A stretch of DNA of 64,000 bases from Peptoniphilus sp. KCTC 25270 (GCF_021012875.1 NZ_JAJMZJ010000002.1:124001-188000), one strand, 5' to 3'. Shown: positions 38,359 through 50,495, counted from the first letter of the stretch. Program-made: numbers and translations. Notes: generated by a model from the letters alone, not told the origin.

Positions 38359-38430
38359 TAGAAATCAATGTTTTTTTCTTATTCTTCCTGTTTTCCCAAA
38401 AATCCTAGAAAAATCTTAGGAATTCGCAAC

Positions 38431-38460
38431 AAAAAAGAAGCCTCTCAAGAGACTTCTTCT
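38431..38460 (-). terminator. Terminator of the glycolytic operon
   Basis: Minus-strand stem AGAAGTCTC/GAGGCTTCT with a G-T pair, then TTTTTTG. It closes the gap-to-glyoxalase transcript. Confidence 0.85.
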
Positions 38461-38463
38461 TTG

Positions 38464-38835
38464 TTATCCTTTAATAATTTCTGTTTTGTATCCGTCGGGA
38501 TCTTTCACGAAGAAATAGTGTGGATCTTCTCCAGGTAAACCGGATAAATCCGTTACTTCATATCCCATTTCTTTCATTCGTTTGTAATCCCCTTCTAAAT
38601 CTTCTGTATAAAGGGCCACATGGCCATATCCATCGCCCAATTCATAGGGCCCATGGTTATAATTATAGGTCAATTCCAACTCTGGGGTATCTCCTGGCAA
38701 AGCCATATATACCAACGTAAATTCTCCTTCGGGAAAATCTTTTTTATTGGTTACTTTATAGCCCAAAGCTTTTTCATAGAATTCTATAGAAGCTTCTAAA
38801 TTTTGTACACGAATACAAGTGTGCGCGTATTTCAT
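38464..38835 (-). CDS. gloA: Glyoxalase I (lactoylglutathione lyase-like)
   Basis: Vicinal-oxygen-chelate metalloenzyme of 123 residues with the four metal ligands expected of glyoxalase I: H5, E54, H72 and E119. Signatures are MKYAHTCIRVQNLEAS and DPDGYKTEIIKG. It detoxifies methylglyoxal conjugated to a thiol; which thiol is used here is unknown. It is last in the glycolysis operon, where methylglyoxal leaking from triose phosphates is a plausible reason for the linkage. Confidence 0.9.
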   Translation of the reverse strand: MKYAHTCIRVQNLEASIEFYEKALGYKVTNKKDFPEGEFTLVYMALPGDTPELELTYNYNHGPYELGDGYGHVALYTEDLEGDYKRMKEMGYEVTDLSGLPGEDPHYFFVKDPDGYKTEIIKG

Positions 38836-38844
38836 ATTTTTCTC

Positions 38845-39282
38845 CTATCGATTTTCAATTCGATCTAGGTATTTTCCCTTATCTTCATAAAAATCATATT
38901 CCAAGCGGTGAATGCTTGCTTTTTTCACAGGTACAGAATCTCCTGTAATTTCTTCTATAATTTCTCCCAAGGCAGGTTGGTGTCCTACGAATAAAATGGC
39001 TTCATCGTTAATATAAGAACGCAAAACAGGCCAAGAAGTAGAATCCTCGTAAGAAACGAGTTTAATGTCGCGGATTCCCAATTTTTTGGCTACAATTTCT
39101 GCTGTTTCTTTTGCGCGGTCGTGGGAGGAAGTAACCAGTTTCATAGGAAGAGGCCATTCTCTTCGAATAAAGGCCTCTGCCACATATTCTACACTCCCTC
39201 TTCCTTCTAAAGTCAATTTTCGTTCTGCATCAGAATTGGCAATAGCTTCTGCCTCTCCATGGCGCATAAAATACAAATCCAT
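38845..39282 (-). CDS. SixA-like histidine phosphatase
   Basis: 145-residue histidine-phosphatase superfamily protein: RHG with nucleophile H8, a SSHDRAKETAEI motif carrying the second Arg, and H101 in FVGHQPALGE. Its short size and missing cap match SixA (phosphohistidine phosphatase). It begins 3 bp after eno. The substrate is unknown; phospho-His on HPr-like or glycolytic proteins is a guess. Confidence 0.85.
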   Translation of the reverse strand: MDLYFMRHGEAEAIANSDAERKLTLEGRGSVEYVAEAFIRREWPLPMKLVTSSHDRAKETAEIVAKKLGIRDIKLVSYEDSTSWPVLRSYINDEAILFVGHQPALGEIIEEITGDSVPVKKASIHRLEYDFYEDKGKYLDRIENR

Positions 39283-39285
39283 TTC

Positions 39286-42087
<2,802 letters not shown>

Positions 42088-42095
<8 letters not shown>

Positions 42096-42849
42096 GGAAA
42101 ACACCTGCTCCTACAATTTTGCCAAATTCTTCTGCTTTTAAGCTTGCGCCGCCCACTAACAATCCATCTACATCTTCTTGCTCTAAAATGGAACGGGCAT
42201 TGTCAGATTTTACGCTACCACCGTAAAGAATTCTCAACTCTTCTCCCAGTTTTCCATTTTTTTCATGAATCCACCTACGAATTTCCTTGGCTACTTTTTG
42301 AGCATCTTCTGCACTGGCCGTTTTCCCTGTTCCTATGGCCCAAATTGGTTCATAAGCAAAGAGCATTCCCTTCCATTTCTCCGTTGGAATAGATCCCAAA
42401 GACTCTTCCAATTGATTCAATACAAAGGAAATGGTCTCCCCTTCTTCATAAACCGATTCATCTTCTCCAATACAGAAAATCGGCTTTAACCCTAGAGCAA
42501 AAGCTCTTTCTAATTTTTTCTTTAATAATTCGTTGGATTGGCCACGTCCTCTTGCTTCCGAGTGTCCCAAAATAACGTAAGGAATTTCTAATCCTTGAAT
42601 CATTTCGCCCGCAACTTCTCCCGTATGGGCTCCCATTTCTTCTGAACTCATATCTTGGGCAGAAAGTTTCCAAGAACTTCCATCCACTACTTCTTTCACT
42701 GGATATAAATGTAGGAAAGAGGGAGCAATCACAGCTTCTACTTCTTCTGAAACAGTTTGTTCTTTCAAAGCTTTTGCCAAGTTTACGCCTTCTTCAACTG
42801 TTGTATTCATCTTCCAATTCCCACAAATAAATGGGATTCTTTTTTTCAT
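42088..42849 (-). CDS. tpiA: Triosephosphate isomerase
   Basis: 253 residues. N11 and K13 in CGNWKMNT, the catalytic His in VILGHSEAR (Ala in place of the common Arg) and the catalytic Glu in AYEPIWAIGTGKTA are all present, with GGSVKSDNA near the end. It lies 3 bp after pgk. Confidence 0.98.
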
Positions 42850-42852
42850 AAA

Positions 42853-44034
42853 TTAAACTCCTTCAACTGCAGCGATTCCTGGTAATGTCTTCCCTTCTAA
42901 ATATTCTAGACTGGCACCACCACCAGAGGAAATATGAGACATCTTATCTTCCAGTCCACTTTGCTTAATCGCTGCGGCACTGTCTCCACCTCCGATTACA
43001 ACGTTGGCATCCAATTTCGCCAAGGCTTCGGCAATGGCAAAAGTCCCTTTATGGAAAGGCTCTGTTTCGAAAACTCCTGCTGGTCCATTCCAAATAACAG
43101 ATTTTGCATCTTCTAAAGCCGCTTCAATGGCAGAAATTGTATCTGGCCCCATATCCAAAGCCATTTCATCTGCTCCGATTTCGTCTGTAGAAACCACTTT
43201 TGCCCCTTCGCCGTTTTCAATGGATGTACTTACCACTACATCGATGGGAAGCAAAATCTCTACGCCCTTATCTCTACCTCGTTGCAATAAAGAAATCGCC
43301 AAATCAAATTGGTCTTCTTCCACCAAAGATTTTCCCATATCTTTTCCCTTTGCTGCAAGGAAGGTGTTAGCCATAGCCCCAACAATAATCAATCGGTCTA
43401 CTTTATTCAAAAGATTTTCAATAACTTGTATTTTATCCGAAACTTTCGCTCCACCTAAAATGGCAACAAAAGGCTTTTCTGCATTGTTCATTAAATCAGA
43501 TAGAACTTCTACTTCGCGACCCATTAGGAATCCTAGTACCGATGGCAAGAATTGAACCACACCTACATTGGAAGCATGAGCTCTATGGGCTGTACCGAAA
43601 GCATCGTTTACAAAAATATCTCCTAATTGAGACAGTTCACGGGCAAATTCTTCCCCGTTTTTTTCTTCTTCTGGACGGAAGCGAAGATTTTCAATCATTC
43701 CCACTTCTCCAGGTTGTAACTCTCTTGCTCTTGCAACAACATCTGCATCCACTACTTGAGAAGAAAATAGCGGTTTGATTTCCATTCCCAAAATTTCTTC
43801 CGAAGCCTTACGAACTGGTTCCATAGAAAATTCTTCTTTGAATTCCCCTTTTGGTCTACCGCGATGGCTCATAAGCACCAAGGAAGCTCCTGATTTCAAA
43901 ATATAATCAATGGTTTCTTTTGCTGCCTCAATACGAGTTGTATCTGTCACTTTCCCTTCTTTTACTGGTACGTTAAAATCTACCCGTAACAAAACGTGTT
44001 GGTTTTTCAAATCCAATTCTTTTAATCTCTTCAT
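42853..44034 (-). CDS. pgk: Phosphoglycerate kinase
   Basis: 393 residues from ATG 44034 behind GGGAGG. VLLRVDFNVPVKEG, SHRGRPKG, and the nucleotide loop GGGDSAAAIKQSG are diagnostic. A hairpin separates it from gap upstream. Confidence 0.98.
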   Translation of the reverse strand: MKRLKELDLKNQHVLLRVDFNVPVKEGKVTDTTRIEAAKETIDYILKSGASLVLMSHRGRPKGEFKEEFSMEPVRKASEEILGMEIKPLFSSQVVDADVVARARELQPGEVGMIENLRFRPEEEKNGEEFARELSQLGDIFVNDAFGTAHRAHASNVGVVQFLPSVLGFLMGREVEVLSDLMNNAEKPFVAILGGAKVSDKIQVIENLLNKVDRLIIVGAMANTFLAAKGKDMGKSLVEEDQFDLAISLLQRGRDKGVEILLPIDVVVSTSIENGEGAKVVSTDEIGADEMALDMGPDTISAIEAALEDAKSVIWNGPAGVFETEPFHKGTFAIAEALAKLDANVVIGGGDSAAAIKQSGLEDKMSHISSGGGASLEYLEGKTLPGIAAVEGV

Positions 44035-44050
44035 AATTCCTCCCATAGAA

Positions 44051-44078
44051 AACTCGAGCTAAGAAAATAGCTCGAGTC
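44051..44078 (-). terminator. Intercistronic hairpin between gap and pgk
   Basis: Perfect stem ACTCGAGCTA/TAGCTCGAGT with loop TTTTCT and a short TTTTC tail. It could partly terminate or stabilise the gap message, as in other gap operons. Confidence 0.75.
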
Positions 44079-44100
44079 TTTACTATTGATTCAACTCACA

Positions 44101-45111
44101 TTACATCTTTGAAGCAACTAAAGCCGTTAAATCAACAACTCTTTGGCTATATCCCCATTCATTATCGTACCAAGAAACTAATTTAACCATACGATCTTGT
44201 ACCAAAGTCAATTTGGAATCGAAGATAGAAGAATGGTTGTCTGCAATAATATCACTAGAAACGATAGGATCTTCTGTGTAAGACAATACGCCTTTCATTG
44301 GTCCTTCTGCCGCTTCTTTCATTGCTGCATTGATTTCTTCTACTGTGGCATCTTTAGAAAGTTCAAAGGTAACATCTACAACAGATCCTGTTGGCACAGG
44401 TACACGCAATGCATAGCCTGTTAATTTTCCTTTTAATTCAGGCAACACCAAAGCAACGGCTTTTGCTGCACCAGTAGAAGTTGGGATAATATTTTCTGCC
44501 CCAGCTCTTGCACGACGATAATCTTTTTTATGTTTTGCATCATGAATATTTTGGTCATTTGTATAGGCATGTACCGTTGTCATTAAACCACGTTCGATAC
44601 CAAAGTTGTCCATAACAACTTTTGCCACTGGAGCCAAACAGTTGGTTGTACAAGAAGCATTAGAAATAATGTTGTGATTTTCTGGATCGTAATCTTTGTC
44701 ATTTACGCCCATAACAATAGTAATATCTTCATCGGTTGCTGGTGAAGTAATTACTACTTTTTTTGCTCCTGCCTTCAAATGTTTTTCTGCTCCCTCACGT
44801 TTTGTGAAAGCACCTGTTGTATCAATAACGATATCTACACCCAATTCTTCCCAAGGAATTTGTTCCGCATCTCTTTGATCGGTAATTACAATTTCGTTTC
44901 CGTCAATTTCAAAGCCTTTTTCTACCACTTTGATATCTCCAGGATATTGGCGATAAATAGTATCATATTTGAACAAGTGCGCCATCATATTCCAATCTCC
45001 AGACGCATTAATGGACACCAACTCAAATGGCAAGTCTTCTCTTAAAAGAATTCCACGAACAACATCACGTCCAATACGTCCAAATCCATTTACCCCTACA
45101 CGAATTGTCAT
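44101..45111 (-). CDS. gap: Glyceraldehyde-3-phosphate dehydrogenase
   Basis: NAD-dependent GAPDH, 336 residues. RVGVNGFGRIGRDVVRG is the Rossmann loop and SNASCTTNCLAP holds the catalytic Cys. WYDNEWGYSQRVVDL closes the domain. First gene of the glycolytic operon; no cggR precedes it. Confidence 0.98.
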   Translation of the reverse strand: MTIRVGVNGFGRIGRDVVRGILLREDLPFELVSINASGDWNMMAHLFKYDTIYRQYPGDIKVVEKGFEIDGNEIVITDQRDAEQIPWEELGVDIVIDTTGAFTKREGAEKHLKAGAKKVVITSPATDEDITIVMGVNDKDYDPENHNIISNASCTTNCLAPVAKVVMDNFGIERGLMTTVHAYTNDQNIHDAKHKKDYRRARAGAENIIPTSTGAAKAVALVLPELKGKLTGYALRVPVPTGSVVDVTFELSKDATVEEINAAMKEAAEGPMKGVLSYTEDPIVSSDIIADNHSSIFDSKLTLVQDRMVKLVSWYDNEWGYSQRVVDLTALVASKM

Positions 45112-45208
45112 AAAAAGCCTCCTAAAATATTTTTATATTTTTCATTTCAAAATTAAACACATTCATGTAATATTGTACCCTTTTTCGAGGAAAAATCACA
45201 GTCATAAA

Positions 45209-45224
45209 TTGGAACTATTTCCAA
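45209..45224. promoter_or_regulatory. Inverted repeat TTGGAA-N4-TTCCAA upstream of gap
   Basis: Perfect 6-bp arms around CTAT, about 100 bp upstream of gap and 48 bp from the ctlX -35. A candidate operator for either gene; no known regulator is matched. Confidence 0.4.
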
Positions 45225-45269
45225 GGAACTACAGATATTTTTTATCAAATTCGTTTCAATATCTTATTC

Positions 45270-45297
45270 TTGATTTTTAATGGGTATGTACTATAAT
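45270..45297 (+). promoter_or_regulatory. Promoter of ctlX
   Basis: -35 TTGATT (45270-45275), 16-bp spacer, -10 TATAAT (45292-45297). Confidence 0.65.
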
Positions 45298-45303
45298 AGC
45301 AAG

Positions 45304-45332
45304 TAGCTAATATTGATGATTTTTATTAGCTA
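45304..45332 (+). promoter_or_regulatory. Hairpin at the 5' end of the ctlX transcript
   Basis: Perfect 9-bp arms TAGCTAATA/TATTAGCTA around an 11-nt loop, starting at the predicted first transcribed base. Either an mRNA-stabilising 5' hairpin or an operator. Confidence 0.5.
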
Positions 45333-45372
45333 AAGCCTGTACACCAAATCATAGAAAAAGTGAGGAGATAAA

Positions 45373-46296
45373 ATGTATAGACATAGTGCAAGTGAAGTAG
45401 TAATGATTCGTCCAGCAGCGTTTCAATTTAATGCAGAAACGGCTGTAAACAACGTATATCAAAATAACGACAATGCAGATTTAACAGAAGTTCAAAAGAA
45501 AGCTCTTGATGAGTTTAATACTTTAGTATCTAAATTAGAAGAAAAAGGCGTGAAAGTAAACGTACTTCAAGACAACGCTGAACCTTCTACTCCAGACAGT
45601 ATTTTCCCAAACAACTGGTTCTCTACTCATGAAGGGGGATTGATGGTTGTTTATCCTATGTTCGCTGAAAACCGTCAAATGGAAATTGCAAAATTCCGTG
45701 ATCAAGTAGAAGAAATCGCTGCAAAATCTCAAGCAGATGAAAAAATCTTCAAAGTAATTGACTATTCGAAAAACCGCGAACGCGATCAAATCCTTGAAGG
45801 AACTGGTTCCATTGTAATCGACCGTAAGAATCGTGTCGCTTATTCTACTCTTTCTCCAAGAGCTGATATCGAATTATTCGAAGAATGGTGTAAAGCAACA
45901 GGCCATGAACCTGTAACTTTCACTTCTTACCAAGATGGTCAACCTATTTACCATACAAACATCGTTATGGGGATTGGCGAAAAGAACGCAATCGTAGGTT
46001 TGGATTCTATCGTAGAAGAAGACCGCGAGAAAGTTCGCAAAAAATTGGAAGAAGGCGGAAACAATATCATTGAATTGACAATGGATCAATTGAAAGCTTG
46101 TGCTGGTAACACCCTTGAATTAAAAGGGAAAGACGGAAAAAACTTTATCGCCATGAGCAAAATGGCTTATGATTCTTTAACAGAAGAACAAATCAAAGCC
46201 ATTGAAGCATCTACAGAAATCGTAGCCGTAGATATTAGCACTATCGAATATTATGGCGGCGGATCTGTACGTTGTACAATCGCTGAAATTTTCTAA
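45373..46296 (+). CDS. ctlX: CtlX-type arginine deiminase-family hydrolase
   Basis: 307-residue amidinotransferase/deiminase-fold enzyme like those named citrulline utilization hydrolase CtlX or dimethylarginine dimethylaminohydrolase. Marks are MIRPAAFQFNAETAVNNVYQ, IFPNNWFSTH, LEGTGSIVID, the catalytic His in YHTNIVMGIG and C301 in GGSVRCTIAEIF. It acts on a guanidino/ureido group; citrulline or arginine as substrate is inference. Single-gene unit with promoter, 5' hairpin and terminator. Confidence 0.85.
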   Translation: MYRHSASEVVMIRPAAFQFNAETAVNNVYQNNDNADLTEVQKKALDEFNTLVSKLEEKGVKVNVLQDNAEPSTPDSIFPNNWFSTHEGGLMVVYPMFAENRQMEIAKFRDQVEEIAAKSQADEKIFKVIDYSKNRERDQILEGTGSIVIDRKNRVAYSTLSPRADIELFEEWCKATGHEPVTFTSYQDGQPIYHTNIVMGIGEKNAIVGLDSIVEEDREKVRKKLEEGGNNIIELTMDQLKACAGNTLELKGKDGKNFIAMSKMAYDSLTEEQIKAIEASTEIVAVDISTIEYYGGGSVRCTIAEIF

Positions 46297-46324
46297 GAAA
46301 ATTTCAAACATTCAACTTTGCAAT

Positions 46325-46356
46325 AAAAAAGCAAGTCCTTTTCGGACTTGCTTTTT
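46325..46356. terminator. Bidirectional terminator, ctlX / hcp
   Basis: Stem AAGCAAGTCC/GGACTTGCTT, loop TTTTC, with A-run and T-run on the two sides. Confidence 0.9.
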
Positions 46357-46396
46357 CTTTTTCCCACAATACCCTCTATGGAATCCATGGGATTTT

Positions 46397-48013
46397 TTAT
46401 GCCATAATTAATTTTTCTATATCTTCTTCTACGGTACTATTTTTTCCCACATTAAAATTTTCCACCAATACGTTTACTACATTTTCGCTTAAGAATGCTG
46501 GTAAGGTTGGTCCAAGGTGAATATTTTTTACACCCAATGACAACAAAGCTAAGAATACAATGACCGCTTTTTGTTCGTACCAAGCAATATTATAAGCGAT
46601 TGGCAATTCGTTGATATCTTCTAACCCGAAGATTTCTTTTAGCTTCAAAGCAGTTACTGCCAAAGAATAAGAGTCGTTGCATTGTCCCGCATCTAATACT
46701 CTTGGGATTCCTCCAATATCTCCCAAATGCAATTTATTGTAACGATATTTTGCGCATCCAGCTGTTAAAATTACTGTATCTTCTGGCAACGCTGCTGCAA
46801 ATTCTTCATAGTAATTTCTGTCACTTTGACGTCCATCGCATCCTCCCATTACAACAAACTTGCGGATAGCGCCAGATTTAATAGCGTCTACTACCTTATC
46901 TGCTAAAGCAAAGATTTGATTGTGAGCAAATCCACCGATAATTGTTCCTTCTTCAATTTGTACTGGTGGTTGACAGTTCTTTGCCTGTTCAATTAAAGAA
47001 GAAAAATCTTTATCCGCACCAATTTCTCCTGGGATAAATTTTGCTCCTGGATAGGAAGCCACACCAGTTGTATACAAACGATCTAAGTAAGAATCATCCT
47101 TTGGTGGAACAATACAGTTTGTTGTCATTAAAATCGGTCCATTGAAAGAAGCAAATTCTTCTTTTTGATGCCACCAAGATCCTCCATAGTTTCCTACAAA
47201 ATGATCGTATTTCTTAAATGCAGGATAATAATTGGCTGGTAACATTTCAGAGTGAGTATAAACATCTACCCCTGTACCTTCTGTTTGTTTCAACAATTCT
47301 TCCATATCCCCTAAATCATGACCTGAAATCAAAATACCAGGATTGTTTCTTGTTCCAATATTCACCTCTGTAATCTCAGGGTTCCCAAAGCGAGAGGTAT
47401 TCGCCTTATCCAATAGAGCCATGGCTTTCACACCAAATTCTCCTGTTTTTAAAGTCAAGGCAACCAAAGCATCCACATCTAAATCTTGTGTGATTTTTTC
47501 TAATGTATCCGAAATAAAATCGTGAACCTCTTGATCCTCATGACCCAAAACATTGGCGTGACGAGTGTAAGCTGCCATTCCTTTTAATCCATAAGTAATC
47601 AATTCACGTAAACTGCGAATGTCTTCATCTTCTGTAGCCAAAACTCCAATATATTCTTTTTTGGCTTCTTCAGATAATCCTTCCCTTACATCAAAAAGTG
47701 CTTCTTTTGGAAGATTTTCCTTGTGGGAGATTTTCTCCATAGCTTCTTTTTTCAGATCCAAAGTTCGAACCACAGCTTCTTCTAAATTTTCTACATTAAA
47801 GTTTGCATTGGTAATAGTAGTAAATAAATTGTCTGCAATTTGTGCATCGATCATTTCATTTTTTTCTTCCAAACGATTGTTCACTTGAGCCAAGCCCTTG
47901 GTTACATAGATCAATAGATCTTGCATATCGGATACTTCAGCCGTTTTTCCACAAACCCCTTTGACTGTACAACCTTTATTCTTCGCTGTTTCTTGACATT
48001 GATAACAAAACAT
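46397..48013 (-). CDS. hcp: Hydroxylamine reductase (hybrid-cluster protein)
   Basis: Iron-sulfur-oxo protein reducing hydroxylamine and/or NO. 538 residues. The N-terminal cluster ligands are C3, C6, C15 and C21 (C-x2-C-x8-C-x5-C, class I spacing for strict anaerobes). Hybrid-cluster regions include [39 protein letters not shown] and [17 protein letters not shown]-family gene is directly upstream, and a palindrome is placed for class II activation. Confidence 0.97.
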   Translation of the reverse strand: MFCYQCQETAKNKGCTVKGVCGKTAEVSDMQDLLIYVTKGLAQVNNRLEEKNEMIDAQIADNLFTTITNANFNVENLEEAVVRTLDLKKEAMEKISHKENLPKEALFDVREGLSEEAKKEYIGVLATEDEDIRSLRELITYGLKGMAAYTRHANVLGHEDQEVHDFISDTLEKITQDLDVDALVALTLKTGEFGVKAMALLDKANTSRFGNPEITEVNIGTRNNPGILISGHDLGDMEELLKQTEGTGVDVYTHSEMLPANYYPAFKKYDHFVGNYGGSWWHQKEEFASFNGPILMTTNCIVPPKDDSYLDRLYTTGVASYPGAKFIPGEIGADKDFSSLIEQAKNCQPPVQIEEGTIIGGFAHNQIFALADKVVDAIKSGAIRKFVVMGGCDGRQSDRNYYEEFAAALPEDTVILTAGCAKYRYNKLHLGDIGGIPRVLDAGQCNDSYSLAVTALKLKEIFGLEDINELPIAYNIAWYEQKAVIVFLALLSLGVKNIHLGPTLPAFLSENVVNVLVENFNVGKNSTVEEDIEKLIMA

Positions 48014-48059
48014 ATATAACCTCCTAAATATCTTTTCCTCATTAACTTGCTCTTATTGT

Positions 48060-48065
48060 ATTGTA
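48060..48065 (-). promoter_or_regulatory. -10 of the hcp promoter
   Basis: Minus-strand TACAAT, repeated five bases on (48055-48060). No -35 is visible, as expected of an activator-dependent promoter. Predicted start near 48053. Confidence 0.55.
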
Positions 48066-48080
48066 GCGCGAAAAGAAAAA

Positions 48081-48108
48081 GAATTCCGTAACCGCTGTTA
48101 CGAAATTC
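48081..48108 (-). terminator. Dyad: regulator-gene terminator and likely CRP/FNR-type operator of hcp
   Basis: GAATT-n-CGTAAC-CGCT-GTTACG-n-AATTC is nearly symmetric over 28 bp and is followed on the minus strand by TTTTTCTTTT, so it can terminate the upstream regulator gene. Its centre (48094.5) is 41.5 bp from the predicted hcp start, the class II activator position. GTAAC-N4-GTTAC resembles motifs proposed for HcpR in clostridia, from memory. Confidence 0.6.
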
Positions 48109-48111
48109 AAA

Positions 48112-48774
48112 TTAATAGGCAATTTTTTCTAATTTTTCTTCTTCTATAAAAATCTTATTTTTTTCTACCTTTATTAATGACTCTTTTTCCATTTCCATCA
48201 ATTGACGACTCAAACTGGGTCTTGCCACCCCCAAATAATCTGCCCATTGCTCCCGATTCATAGTAAGATTTACCACTTTGCCCTTGCGTTCCTGTTGCAA
48301 CAAGAAAATGGCAATTTTTTGACGCAAGGTAGTTCCCCCATGAATCAATAATTTTCGATTAAGGAACAAAGCCTTCTTAGCCAAAATTCCCAACATATTT
48401 TGACTCAAGATTCTTCCCATTTCCTCCTCCATAGAAAAGGCCTCTAAATGAAGGAAAAGCACTTTCGTATCCCGCGCCGCAATGCAAGAAAAATCGTACA
48501 ATCGGCCTCCTAAAAATCCGTAAACCTCTCCAAAAACCGTACCTCTTTCTTGGAAAGTATTCACCAGAATCCGATTTCCAGAAAGAGTCGTTCGCTCTAC
48601 CTGCACTTTCCCCTCTAGAAGAATAAAAATGCCTTTACAATTTTCTCCTTCAGAAAATAACGCCGATTCCTTCGGAAACTCTCTTTGAATGAACCATCCC
48701 CTTTCCAAAGATTTCTCCCAAGAATTTTGAGAAATCCCCTTTAATAGAGGGCTATTTATTGTATCGATTTTCAT
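48112..48774 (-). CDS. CRP/FNR-family regulator, HcpR-like
   Basis: 220 residues from ATG 48774 (GAGGAC box): cyclic-nucleotide-binding-like beta-barrel (15-135), long dimer helix, and winged helix with NREQWADYLGVARPSLSRQL. There is no N-terminal Cys cluster as in oxygen-sensing FNR; only two isolated Cys are seen. Lying immediately upstream of hcp, it is the obvious candidate HcpR, the nitrosative-stress regulator. Its start overlaps the EcsC-like gene by 23 bp, so the two are cotranscribed. Confidence 0.85.
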   Translation of the reverse strand: MKIDTINSPLLKGISQNSWEKSLERGWFIQREFPKESALFSEGENCKGIFILLEGKVQVERTTLSGNRILVNTFQERGTVFGEVYGFLGGRLYDFSCIAARDTKVLFLHLEAFSMEEEMGRILSQNMLGILAKKALFLNRKLLIHGGTTLRQKIAIFLLQQERKGKVVNLTMNREQWADYLGVARPSLSRQLMEMEKESLIKVEKNKIFIEEEKLEKIAY

Positions 48775-49522
48775 ATTTTGTCCTCTTAAACCGGCGCAAC
48801 TCATAGGCAAAACTGGCCGCATCCAACAACCGTTTCATCAATTTCTGCATGGCAAAACCTTCCGCAATATGATATTTTTTCCCATTCGAATAAGAGAGCT
48901 TTGGAATTTTTCCGCTCAATTCATAGGAAGTTCTTCGAATCGCCTCCTCCATTCTTCGTTCATCCACTTTCGTTTCCTGACGCATTTTTGCCACATTTTT
49001 CAAGCGATCTAAACGTTCCTCCGTTGGATTTAAGGCAAATTGAATAATATGCAACAAGTAATACATATCGAAGGATTGAAATTCTCGAAATCCAAACATC
49101 CTTCCCACTTCCAAAAGAGAAATCGCCAAAGAGGATGTAAACAAAGGAATGTTTGGTAATCCCATTCCAAAGGTATCAAATCCTACTGTTTCTAAGAAGC
49201 CCATAACCCTTGTGCGATAAAATCCTTGTCGAGAAGCACGGCGCATTTTGTTTAAGGAGCGCACCTTTTCCTCTGCATCCAAAATAGGAGAAGAAATATT
49301 CTGCCCGTAGGCAAGTTTTTCTCGTCGACGAGTTCTGCGAACGAAAGGATCGATAGATTCTGGGGAAAAACGTGCTAGCATACTTTCAAAACCCTGCTGA
49401 ATCTCTTTGGCTTCCCTGCTGTTTTCCTCTTGAAATTCTATACCCCCACCGTATTTGCGAAGGAAAAAATCGCCCCTTTGTTTCAACTCTCTTTCTTTTT
49501 TTGACTCCCACGTTTTGACCAT
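48752..49522 (-). CDS. EcsC-family protein
   Basis: 256 residues. The central GMGLPNIPLFTSSLAISLLEVGRMFGF (about 120-146) is an amphipathic/membrane-like stretch typical of EcsC proteins, followed by DMYYLLHIIQFALN. The N-terminal third is charged and the C-terminus basic (RRFKRTKYENRYNK). EcsC function is unknown. It is the first gene of a two-gene unit with the CRP/FNR regulator. Family assignment is by eye. Confidence 0.65.
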   Translation of the reverse strand: MVKTWESKKERELKQRGDFFLRKYGGGIEFQEENSREAKEIQQGFESMLARFSPESIDPFVRRTRRREKLAYGQNISSPILDAEEKVRSLNKMRRASRQGFYRTRVMGFLETVGFDTFGMGLPNIPLFTSSLAISLLEVGRMFGFREFQSFDMYYLLHIIQFALNPTEERLDRLKNVAKMRQETKVDERRMEEAIRRTSYELSGKIPKLSYSNGKKYHIAEGFAMQKLMKRLLDAASFAYELRRFKRTKYENRYNK

Positions 49523-49736
49523 AAGATCACCACTTCCTACTATTATTATAGTGACAAATAAACCTTAAATTCTTGCCCTATGTTTTCCTCTATTAAACAA
49601 TAATACGTTTTTCATTTTCTTATACCCATTGTTACCTATACCCCTTATAGACAAATTTACAAATTCTCAACAGGAACTTTCAAATTTTTAACAAAAATTC
49701 CTTTAATAATTTAACGCTTTATGATATATTAATAGA

Positions 49737-49782
49737 AGCAAAGGGGCCTATTATTGGAAGGTAAACGTTTTCTTTGCTAGGC
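49737..49782 (+). promoter_or_regulatory. Possible H-type pseudoknot in the leader of the vor operon
   Basis: Interleaved complementary segments: AGCAAAG (49737-49743) with CTTTGCT (49772-49778), and GCCT (49746-49749) with AGGC (49779-49782). This is the order required for an H-type pseudoknot, ending about 30 nt before the start codon. It matches no riboswitch I can name. Confidence 0.4.
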
Positions 49783-49811
49783 ATTAAATTTTTTGTAGAA
49801 AGGAAGAATGT

Positions 49812-50495
49812 ATGGATTGGAAAAAGCACCATCGCGTGTTGATTGTCACCGGCCATTTTGGGAGCGGTAAGACGGAGTTTTCCATTAATCTTGGACTGCA
49901 TTTGAGGGAATTGGGCGAAAATGTTTCACTTGTTGATTTAGATATCATCAACACATATTTCCGCCTAAGAGAAGAAGAGGATTTTTTGGAGAAGAAAGGA
50001 ATTCACACCTATTATTCTGCCATTAAAGCAACATCTTTGGACCTTCCAGCTTTGGATCCTGCCATTGATGCAATTCTCTATGATAAAGATCGTCGAGTAA
50101 TTCTCGACGTGGGGGGAAATCCTTCAGGCGCAAGAGCTTTAGCTCGATATCAACCTTCCCTAGAGGAAACCGGTTACGAACAACTTTTCGTGATCAACGC
50201 CAATCGTCCAGAGACGAAAACGGCACAGGAAGTTATCGATTTTATGGAAATGACGCAAGCTACTAGCGGAACCCAAATTACAGGGCTATTTAATACTACA
50301 CATTTTCTAAAAGACACGACAGCAGAGGATGTTATTAACGGACTTGCTTTAGCGGAGGAAGTGAGTGATATTACAGGATTGCCACTTTTAGGAACCGTTT
50401 GTTTGAAGTCTTTAGAAGAGGAAGTACGTGCGGCACGTGAAGATCTATATATTTTACCTATTGATCTTTATTTCCGCGATTCTTGGATGTTATAA
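49812..50495 (+). CDS. P-loop ATPase associated with 2-oxoacid oxidoreductase
   Basis: 227 residues, SIMIBI/MinD-like P-loop protein with Walker A GHFGSGKT (14-21), VDLDIINTYFRLREEED as the switch I-like region and ILDVGGNPSGARAL as Walker B. No membrane segment. It is first in the operon, about 50 bp before the ferredoxin subunit. Similar proteins occur next to vor/kor genes in clostridia. A role in cluster or cofactor insertion is inference. Confidence 0.75.
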   Translation: MDWKKHHRVLIVTGHFGSGKTEFSINLGLHLRELGENVSLVDLDIINTYFRLREEEDFLEKKGIHTYYSAIKATSLDLPALDPAIDAILYDKDRRVILDVGGNPSGARALARYQPSLEETGYEQLFVINANRPETKTAQEVIDFMEMTQATSGTQITGLFNTTHFLKDTTAEDVINGLALAEEVSDITGLPLLGTVCLKSLEEEVRAAREDLYILPIDLYFRDSWML

